A DNA stretch of 28,459 bases. Source: a virus. Shown piece after piece: positions 22,151-28,459 of this stretch. The DNA lies in IMG/VR virus record IMGVR_UViG_3300025151_000213, positions 1-28,459 of that record. The stretch is one strand, 5' to 3'. Under the pieces are notes generated by a model that worked only from the letters and a program-made list of their open reading frames with translations, searched no databases and had not been told where the DNA came from. Position 1 is the stretch's first letter. Each line of letters starts with the position of its first letter. The translations under genes were made by a program, and so were the position numbers.

Positions 22151-22932
22151 ATCACGGATTTGCATATCACGACCCAATGGAAGATACCCCAGAAGGCCAG
22201 CTTTTGGCAATCGTCAAACAATTAGAAGATGTAGTCAAGTCAAAGAATAGCAGTATGGCTTACATGGATAAAAACATGAATTGCATGAATTGTAGCGATA
22301 GTGACGAAGGATGCGAAGATTGCTCACCAAAAGACACTAAGAAATCTGCAAAAGACGGATACAAATCAGACAGGGGCGATAGAAAGATGCCCGATCTTCC
22401 ATCCCCTAAAGGGAATAAGAATATGGCGGGCAAAGGCAAGAAAGGCAAGAAGCCCTTAGTCGGTGGTCAGAAAAATCTTGACAAAGACAATGATGGCGAC
22501 ATTGATGGCGATGATTTCAAACAAATGCGTAAGGAAGATGCTACTACTGCATTCCTAAGAGAGAGAGGCATTATCGTCAAATACGAACAAGAAACATCTG
22601 TTGATAATGTCGTGCCTCAACTTATGGAAGTATCAGGAAGCGAACAGATACGAGCAACTGTGTATAGCACTAATCAAAGAGTTCCTTACATGGAAGATGG
22701 GCCATCAAGAAGCCCAATTAGTGAGGTTGCGAAAATGCCGTCAGTAGCTCAAACAGGCTATGGTGCAGACGGTTCATCCTTGCACATGAAACTAAACGAT
22801 GGCGGTGGAGTAGCTGACAATATAGACCAATGGGAAGAAAAATTGACTCAGCTCAAGAAATCTTATCCCGGTAAAGTCGGCATCATCGAGGAAATTGCGA
22901 GCCTTACCGAACAAGTCTATGCTCGCCTGTGA
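22147..22932 (+). CDS. Cys-cluster and EF-hand protein
   Basis: This is a 261-aa protein from ATG 22147, whose ATGA overlaps the previous stop. GAGGCG lies upstream; an ATG at 22117 is less likely. A Cys group CMNC...CEDC occurs at about residues 45-60, a basic Lys/Gly stretch follows (residues 65-105), then an EF-hand-like loop D112-x-D114-x-D116-G-D118-I-D120...D123. The rest is mixed, ending in a helix. A zinc site plus a calcium loop echoes the protein at 9010. Cations often stabilise capsids, so a minor head protein is plausible; not proven. Confidence 0.74.
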   Translation: MNHGFAYHDPMEDTPEGQLLAIVKQLEDVVKSKNSSMAYMDKNMNCMNCSDSDEGCEDCSPKDTKKSAKDGYKSDRGDRKMPDLPSPKGNKNMAGKGKKGKKPLVGGQKNLDKDNDGDIDGDDFKQMRKEDATTAFLRERGIIVKYEQETSVDNVVPQLMEVSGSEQIRATVYSTNQRVPYMEDGPSRSPISEVAKMPSVAQTGYGADGSSLHMKLNDGGGVADNIDQWEEKLTQLKKSYPGKVGIIEEIASLTEQVYARL

Positions 22933-22937
22933 GGTGA
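22931..22937 (+). promoter_or_regulatory. Ribosome binding site for the 1137-aa gene
   Basis: GAGGTGA lies 4 bases ahead of ATG 22942 and overlaps the previous stop. Confidence 0.72.
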
Positions 22938-22941
22938 GCGT

Positions 22942-25900
22942 ATGTCGGATGAGTTAGTAAGAAGAAGAACAGAAACCTTACTCTCCGCACTTACTGGTGC
23001 TGAATACGACATAGACCTATACAAGGAAGAATTAGGTGTCGTTGAAACGCCTCAAGATGCAGCTACTCTTGCAGTAGCTTCAGACCCACCCCCATATTCA
23101 ATGAGAGATTTGGATAACCCGATGGATCCTTCAACAATGGTCATCCCTCAAGACATGAATGCTTATCTTAGCGGTCATACAAAGATTTCAACAAGCTATG
23201 CGGGTGATTGGCCTGAAGCTGATATAGACAATAGATTTGGAAAACATCACCCATTTCATCCCGAATCAAATAGCTGTCCTCTATTGCACGGTGCAGTTCA
23301 TGGTAGCCCGATGTATGCCGAACACATTCTTGGATTCATTAACCAATTAGGCGATAATCGAGAGGCAGAAAGGAGAATTAGAAATGATGTTAGGCCGATC
23401 TTTGACATTATGGGCGACCCTACTGAATCTATGTTAGATCTTTACAACATAGATAGAAGTCGTTTTGCCGAGCTTTCTGATGAGGGATACATTGAGAATA
23501 AGAAAACCGAGCTTACAAATGACTTTGGGTTGCTATCCTACTTGTTTGGCTTAGAGTACCAAACATCTCAACAACGTGATTCATTTATGGATTTGATGAG
23601 TAGGTTAGGAGAAACAGAAGATGGTTCTCCCGAAGCTAAAACGATATACAACAAGTTAGCTGAAAAGACAGGCATATCATGGGGCAGGGCATTACGCAAT
23701 TGGAGAGATAGATTTACGCCTTTGGCTTCATGGTGGATGCGACCTGCCGATAAATCTGGGCCTGTTGAAGCAGGGGCTGATGCGACAGCTCCAGATAGGC
23801 ATCACAATTCGCCTTGGAATCTAAGTGAAGAAGGGATAGTACCTAATCATAATCACCATTGGTGGCAACCATTCCTATACTGGGGTGGCGTAGGCCGAGA
23901 TATTAACTCGTTGAAAACAATGTTTTCTGAAAGTTATTCAAAGATATTCAATGGTTCTTGGCTTGGAGATATGTTATTTGATGGAATACCATTGATGGGT
24001 CGGCATTCAATTGCAGGTTCTCACTTCCCAATGGCTGCTAATACTGAAGCAGGTCAAGGAGAGTTAGCTGGTGTTGTATCATCCGACTCAATGGCCGATT
24101 TAGATTTTGAAAGAAAGCGAGCTAATTGGAGTGGTGCTGCTTCCTTCCACCACCATCTGCATCCTTCTGAAATACAATCTCAAGGTTCAATGATGGAGAT
24201 TCCGCATAGTGCTTACATGATCGCACCATTTGGTAGAGCTATGATGAATGTTGGAGAACATGGTGCGCCTCTTGCACAGTTCATTGGTATGAGTCATCCA
24301 AACTCTAACCCTGATTATCACAAGCTTCACAATTCATTCTTTGCAGAAGCTGACAAGGCATTAACCAGAGAAGCTATGCGACTTGCAGGTATAGTAAATC
24401 AGCAATTAGGTTCAGAAGTGTTAATTGGAAGTCTAAGCGAAGATGCTTGGAGTGATGTTGAAGCTAATACCATAGCAAGAGGAAACATACAGCAATTGAT
24501 GGTTGCAGCAAATTATTCACTAATGAAATATGGAGATACAGGTGGTCATTCAGTAATGCCCTTAGCAGATCTTAGCTCAGGTCAGTTATCATCACAAGAT
24601 GGAACATTAGGCCCTGTTGCTCCCACATCAATGGGGGTTGTTCCACCAATATACAATACAGGTAATACCGATGCTTGGGGTCATAGAATGCCCGCTACAT
24701 TGATTTGGTCTGACGATCCAGCTACCGGGATAACTTTCTCGTTAGCTGAACAGCCATTTACAATCATGCAAAGAACAGCTCATGAGGGTCATGTCCGTAT
24801 GATAGACCCTGCATATAGCAAGAAACCTATTCAAACTAAAGATGAAGATATTAGATTGCTAACATCAAATCACATGGGTTATCCTTCTCTCGTTACAGAT
24901 TTGCATAAGTCGGATGATGATTATGAACCAACAGGTGTGTTTGGCAAGAAGCTTATCACACCAGCTCATGTAGTAAAAGACATAGATGATTTGACTACTT
25001 TGAAAGGATTTAGCGGTGATTGGATTGTTCAACACAAACCATCAGGTGAGCGTATGCTTATCGAGAAAAGAGGCAAAAGCATAGAACCCCGTGTTCCAAA
25101 TACCATATCTAAAGATCTAAAAGATATGAAAGGCGATTTTACCTTTGATGCGTATTTGGATGATGAAACATTGAATGTTGTTGATTTGTTAGTGCATAAA
25201 GGAACGGATTTATCGTTTGAGCCATTGGAAGATAGAATCAATGTTTTGAGGACATTATACCATTCAACGGATAACATTCACTTCCCTGCACCTTCTAATT
25301 GCGTTAATTCAGATGATGAAGGACTGGTAAAGGCGATTGCTTCTTTTGATAGAGGTGAGTTCTTAATTCGAGATGCTACATCTACATTCATCAAAGAGAA
25401 AGATTTGCATCCTAAGTGGGTATTATTCGCCAATGATGATATTTCCAAATCAAAAATATATCCGCCTTTACCAGAAGTGATGGTTAAAGGGAATACTGTA
25501 ATCTTAGAATATCCAGAAATCTTATCTCCAGTCAAGGTAATGTTGGCTAAAGATGAAGATGGAATATACATTGATACTTACGAAGGGCAACCCCATTTGG
25601 TAAAACAAGCTCAATCTCAAGAAGTCCTTTGGACTCCACCTGTTGCATTCTTGCTGAAAGAAGGCGGAGCTGGTGGTGGCGATGGTGGCGGTGGAGGTAC
25701 AGGAATGGTATCTTCAACCACCGAAGGAACATACCAACCCGTTCATTCAGTAGCTACAAAGCGAAAGAAGCGTAAGCTTGTTGAAAAAGCACCTGCAATA
25801 ATTGATGATGAAGAGGAAGATAGCGTTCATCACATGATGGGTCATGTTAGAGAGGCAATAGATGATGCTGAAGAATCTCTTAGCTCAGAAGAGTTAGAAG

Positions 25901-26355
25901 AAAAGGTTGAGGGGTTGAAGCACGACCACTTGCTAAGATTTGGTGGCGAATACGGCATCGAGCAGACGGAAGATAACAAATGGACTTTGAATGAAGCTAT
26001 TGATGACGATATAGCAGATACTACTGTCGTTGAGAAGTTTGCATTTCCTCGAATGAATAGAGCTTCAGCCGATGGTGGAGCTTGGTCAGGTATGCAAGCA
26101 GACATTACAGCACCGATGGGTGCAACAGAAATAACCGATGAAAACAATACTACTTTTGCTGATCCTAAGAATGAAGATAGGGAAGCCGATGAGATAGAGA
26201 TTCCTAACCTTACATTAGACCCTGCATCTGAGGTTGAACAGCCGCAACTTGAGTTTGAAGGCGAGAAAGTAATCATGAGAATACCAATCAAGGAAAAAAA
26301 AGAAGAAAACGCTGATTTAGAGGCACAGCCCACGATTCGCACGGATTCGGTGTAA
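22942..26355 (+). CDS. Giant head-module protein with a ligase-like nucleotidyltransferase segment
   Basis: This is a 1137-aa protein, the largest here, between a small head protein and the protease. Residues 1-660 match nothing I know and are rich in His clusters (102-106, 287-288, 303-306, 403-407) with Trp and Met. Residues about 680-840 resemble the adenylation domain of ATP-dependent DNA ligases: K699-PSGER704 matches motif I KxxGxR, VVDLLVHKGTDL (746-757) with a downstream LEDRINVL matches motif IIIa, and EGLVK (793-797) matches motif IV. The motif III Glu is not evident (FDA at 735-737), so activity is uncertain. A Gly linker is at about 908-922, then a basic patch and an acidic C terminus. 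Inferred to be an internal or structural protein. No OB-fold domain was recognised. Confidence 0.7.
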   Translation: MSDELVRRRTETLLSALTGAEYDIDLYKEELGVVETPQDAATLAVASDPPPYSMRDLDNPMDPSTMVIPQDMNAYLSGHTKISTSYAGDWPEADIDNRFGKHHPFHPESNSCPLLHGAVHGSPMYAEHILGFINQLGDNREAERRIRNDVRPIFDIMGDPTESMLDLYNIDRSRFAELSDEGYIENKKTELTNDFGLLSYLFGLEYQTSQQRDSFMDLMSRLGETEDGSPEAKTIYNKLAEKTGISWGRALRNWRDRFTPLASWWMRPADKSGPVEAGADATAPDRHHNSPWNLSEEGIVPNHNHHWWQPFLYWGGVGRDINSLKTMFSESYSKIFNGSWLGDMLFDGIPLMGRHSIAGSHFPMAANTEAGQGELAGVVSSDSMADLDFERKRANWSGAASFHHHLHPSEIQSQGSMMEIPHSAYMIAPFGRAMMNVGEHGAPLAQFIGMSHPNSNPDYHKLHNSFFAEADKALTREAMRLAGIVNQQLGSEVLIGSLSEDAWSDVEANTIARGNIQQLMVAANYSLMKYGDTGGHSVMPLADLSSGQLSSQDGTLGPVAPTSMGVVPPIYNTGNTDAWGHRMPATLIWSDDPATGITFSLAEQPFTIMQRTAHEGHVRMIDPAYSKKPIQTKDEDIRLLTSNHMGYPSLVTDLHKSDDDYEPTGVFGKKLITPAHVVKDIDDLTTLKGFSGDWIVQHKPSGERMLIEKRGKSIEPRVPNTISKDLKDMKGDFTFDAYLDDETLNVVDLLVHKGTDLSFEPLEDRINVLRTLYHSTDNIHFPAPSNCVNSDDEGLVKAIASFDRGEFLIRDATSTFIKEKDLHPKWVLFANDDISKSKIYPPLPEVMVKGNTVILEYPEILSPVKVMLAKDEDGIYIDTYEGQPHLVKQAQSQEVLWTPPVAFLLKEGGAGGGDGGGGGTGMVSSTTEGTYQPVHSVATKRKKRKLVEKAPAIIDDEEEDSVHHMMGHVREAIDDAEESLSSEELEEKVEGLKHDHLLRFGGEYGIEQTEDNKWTLNEAIDDDIADTTVVEKFAFPRMNRASADGGAWSGMQADITAPMGATEITDENNTTFADPKNEDREADEIEIPNLTLDPASEVEQPQLEFEGEKVIMRIPIKEKKEENADLEAQPTIRTDSV

Positions 26356-26416
26356 AACATCCTGTCAGCATTGACAACCTATCATTCATATACCATTGAA
26401 TAACGATAGTCTGACA
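26356..26416 (+). promoter_or_regulatory. Leader before the protease gene
   Basis: This 61-base gap holds an AT-rich TTCATATACC that could be a TATA-like element and two copies of TGACAACC, one in the gap and one spanning the start codon. No clear ribosome binding site precedes ATG 26417, so a leaderless transcript or weak start is possible; TTG 26396 is an in-frame alternative. Confidence 0.25.
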
Positions 26417-27757
26417 ATGACAACCGCAGGGGCTATGCTACAACCCTCCCTTAAGTGGAGTGCAGTAGGCTCAGATTTCATTCTAAAATCACAGGTTGGT
26501 GGCGATCTATACATCGCTGGTTATGCAAGTGTAGATATGGTAGATAAGCAGGGTGATAGGATTCCCGGTGAAGCTTTGAAAAAGGCATTTGAGAAGTTCA
26601 TGGAGAATAAAGCATTCAGAAATGTTCAGCTCGCTCATAGCGGAATACAAGTCGGAGAGGTTGTTGCCGACCATCAAGATTCACAAGGCCGTGTGTGGAA
26701 ATCCGAAGTGGATGATCACGGCCTCTTTGTCGTTTGTAAGATACGAAGCGACATACAGAAGGCGAGAGAGGTGCAGAACCAAATTAGGGATGGCGACCTG
26801 CGAGCCTTTTCAATAGGAGGGCAAGCATTGTTCCGTGTATCAAAGCATACACCAGAACATGGATCCCACCGTGAGATTACCGAGCTGGAATTGCATGAGG
26901 TTACTCTATGCAAGAAAGGAATAAACCCCGAAGCTCGTTATACAATCCTAAAGATGGATGAATCTGAAATAGAAAAAGGAAGTGAGAAATTGACTGAAAG
27001 CGAAGCATTGACTGAAATAAGAGATGGACTTGCCCGTGTGCTAAAACACATGGATGATGGATCATCTGTAGCTAAAACGACAACTGAGAACAATGATGCA
27101 GTAGCATATATTGATACTCTTGAAAAGTTTGCCCATGAGCAAGGAATTGACCTTGACAAGCTACGAGGCCACTTTGGACTTGAGAAGGCATACTTAGCAG
27201 GTGTAGATGGTAACAGCGGCCACACCCATAGGGGTCAGGGCGATGAAGTAGGTAGCGGAGAAGATGCTTCCGAGCCTTCATATCCATCTCTTGCAGCACC
27301 GGGCGGTAACAAATATGTTATCAAGCAACCCGGAGTATCTAACATGGCTTACAACAAGCCATCTGGAAACAGGAATGTAATCAAATCCCGCAGAAGCAAG
27401 CCATCTGGTGAAATTACACCAGCAGGTCTTGAGAAGGGATACAGGGCATACGCCAGTCTAAGAGATGAGGAAGCTCTCAAAGACTTGGTTAAGGCTGACT
27501 GGGAATCCCGCTACGCTGCTGAAACAGCAAGAGCTTTGGAAGTTCAGAAATCGAAAGATTACTCAGGACAGATTGAAGCTCTAAAGAGCGAAATCGCATC
27601 CCTTAGAACAACTAACAGCGAGATCCAAAAGTCTGCTGTCGTTCAACCAACAGATATTCGAGTCCCCACGCATGAGGAATATGCAGCTATGGGTACTGAC
27701 CTTGATGGCTGGAGAGCCGTTGAGGACTTAGCACGGAGGGCTGTAAGAGGCAATTGA
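26417..27757 (+). CDS. HK97-type prohead protease with scaffold-like tail
   Basis: This is a 446-aa protein. The N-terminal 180 residues are the capsid-maturation serine protease: AGYASVDMVDKQGDR, a His in VQLAHSG (H74), then AFSIGG with S132, and a final LELHEVTLCKKG strand with the usual Glu and Val. His and Ser match the family's catalytic pair. The remaining 260 residues are acidic and then helical, with a coiled coil near the end (GQIEALKSEIASLRTTNSEI), as in proteases fused to a scaffold domain that the enzyme removes during maturation. The capsid gene follows 39 bases later, as expected. The protease would also be the enzyme most likely to process tagged internal proteins. Confidence 0.87.
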   Translation: MTTAGAMLQPSLKWSAVGSDFILKSQVGGDLYIAGYASVDMVDKQGDRIPGEALKKAFEKFMENKAFRNVQLAHSGIQVGEVVADHQDSQGRVWKSEVDDHGLFVVCKIRSDIQKAREVQNQIRDGDLRAFSIGGQALFRVSKHTPEHGSHREITELELHEVTLCKKGINPEARYTILKMDESEIEKGSEKLTESEALTEIRDGLARVLKHMDDGSSVAKTTTENNDAVAYIDTLEKFAHEQGIDLDKLRGHFGLEKAYLAGVDGNSGHTHRGQGDEVGSGEDASEPSYPSLAAPGGNKYVIKQPGVSNMAYNKPSGNRNVIKSRRSKPSGEITPAGLEKGYRAYASLRDEEALKDLVKADWESRYAAETARALEVQKSKDYSGQIEALKSEIASLRTTNSEIQKSAVVQPTDIRVPTHEEYAAMGTDLDGWRAVEDLARRAVRGN

Positions 27758-27785
27758 TTGCTTCTTTGAAATCGGAGAATAAATT

Positions 27786-27792
27786 GAGGTGA
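27786..27792 (+). promoter_or_regulatory. Ribosome binding site for the capsid gene
   Basis: GAGGTGA stands 4 bases ahead of ATG 27797, the strongest site in the window and fitting for a highly expressed gene. Confidence 0.78.
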
Positions 27793-27796
27793 AAAA

Positions 27797-28459
27797 ATGA
27801 GTGGATCAAGAGGATACATTAGAACAATAGAAGATATGGAACGCCTGTACTACGGTGCAGGTGCTGGTGACAATGCGTGGGCATATAGTGGAACAGACCT
27901 TCTCAAGGCTGATTCTCCGCTAATGAGTACCACAGCAGGTACTTACCAAGCAATTTTTGGCCGAAAGGTATGGTCGCAACTCAACCAAGAGTTCAACGCC
28001 TTCTCAATTCTGCCAAAGAAGCCATGGGAGAAATCCGGTTGGAGAGTCGTCACAGCTAAGCCTAACGCAGGTGCAGTAGGTGGCGGGCTTCCTGAGAACG
28101 GAACACTACCAGATACAATCAAGCCTACCTTTGCTCATGTAAGTGACAAACCACGCACAGTAGCTCACACATTCGATCTGAGCGAAACCGCTATGTTCCT
28201 TGCAGACAAAGATGACGGTCTTGGAGATGCAAGAGCTGTTATGAAGATGGAGATGGCTAAGCATCACGCTGAAGTCATCAATAAAATGCTTCTAAGCGAT
28301 ATAAGCAATCGTTCAACTACTTTGAACGACTTTGAGTCATTGGATCGCTGTCTTTCAGCAACCAACATTGAAACTACAAGCTTCAGCGATGTAGCTGCGG
28401 GCGACCACAAGCAATACAACATTGACAGGGCAGACGATGGTTCTTCCCAGTCTTGGTAT
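27797..28459 (+). CDS. Major capsid protein (5' part)
   Basis: The open frame runs from ATG 27797 to the window edge, 221 residues without a stop. It follows the protease and carries the expected features: a helical N-terminal arm, the stretch FNAFSILPKKPWEKSGWRV, a VGGGLPENGTLPD loop, and AHTFDLSETAMFLADKDDG, similar to HK97-fold capsid proteins of archaeal tailed viruses. A strong GAGGTGA ribosome binding site precedes it. The protein would form the icosahedral shell. The C-terminal part is outside the window. Position after terL, portal and protease makes this call robust even with limited sequence similarity. Confidence 0.82.
   Translation, partial: MSGSRGYIRTIEDMERLYYGAGAGDNAWAYSGTDLLKADSPLMSTTAGTYQAIFGRKVWSQLNQEFNAFSILPKKPWEKSGWRVVTAKPNAGAVGGGLPENGTLPDTIKPTFAHVSDKPRTVAHTFDLSETAMFLADKDDGLGDARAVMKMEMAKHHAEVINKMLLSDISNRSTTLNDFESLDRCLSATNIETTSFSDVAAGDHKQYNIDRADDGSSQSWY

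Noticed and set aside
22942-26355. Naming this gene an active ATP-dependent DNA ligase
   Set aside because: Motif III acidic residue and an OB-fold were not found, and most of the protein is unrelated; only a ligase-like segment is supported.
25842-26360. Minus-strand 172-codon open frame
   Set aside because: It lies opposite the acidic tail of the 1137-aa gene, its Ser-rich product is what antisense of Glu/Asp/Ala-rich codons gives, and all real genes here are on the + strand.

Overview
The window reads as part of the genome of a tailed double-stranded DNA virus (Caudoviricetes type). It carries a large terminase subunit, a portal protein, a HK97-type prohead protease and the start of a HK97-fold-like major capsid protein, in the usual head-module order. 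All genes are on the + strand and tightly packed, most joined by ATGA/GTGA-type stop-start overlaps. Several virion genes have a GAGGTGA ribosome binding site. The small Ras/Arf-like GTPase, the many small acidic zinc-ribbon proteins and the lack of familiar bacteriophage accessory genes make a virus of (marine) archaea, for example of Poseidoniales, my best guess. The host is an inference, not something the sequence proves. No tRNA, rRNA, CRISPR array, integrase, insertion sequence, DNA polymerase, tail or lysis gene was recognised.

Layout. (1) 1-3163: the end of an unknown gene, then seven consecutive small genes whose products share one N-terminal peptide, consensus [ST]-x-F-[DE]-x-A-W-x-[VIL]-[AV]-K, followed by unrelated, mostly acidic and often zinc-binding bodies. 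(2) 3164-3529: the main gap, holding a 45-residue membrane protein and a perfect 13-bp inverted repeat around a 62-nt loop. (3) 3530-5278: a GP88-like cysteine-rich protein that carries the same N-terminal peptide. (4) 5337-8992: a ribbon-helix-helix protein, three small membrane proteins, a GTPase, a zinc-site protein, a Met/Gln-rich protein and a tiny basic protein. (5) 9010-12011: an EF-hand/zinc protein, a duplicated CxxC...HMxxH protein that may be the small terminase, a helical protein and a protein with a histone-tail-like basic block. (6) 12008-16372: three large low-complexity, probably virion proteins and a small one; the last two again carry the tag peptide. (7) 16369-28459: large terminase, unknown 445-aa protein, portal, four small head-module proteins, a 1137-aa protein containing a DNA-ligase-like nucleotidyltransferase segment, protease with scaffold-like tail, and the beginning of the capsid gene.

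The most interesting system is the shared N-terminal peptide found on ten proteins (with a possible internal copy in one of them). Codons differ between copies, so the peptide itself is under selection. By analogy with the capsid-targeting sequences of T4 internal proteins, I propose that it is a packaging or docking tag that loads a set of small zinc proteins and the GP88-like protein into the prohead; this is a hypothesis. Second in interest are the virus-encoded GTPase with its membrane-protein neighbours, and the ligase-like domain embedded in a giant head-module protein.
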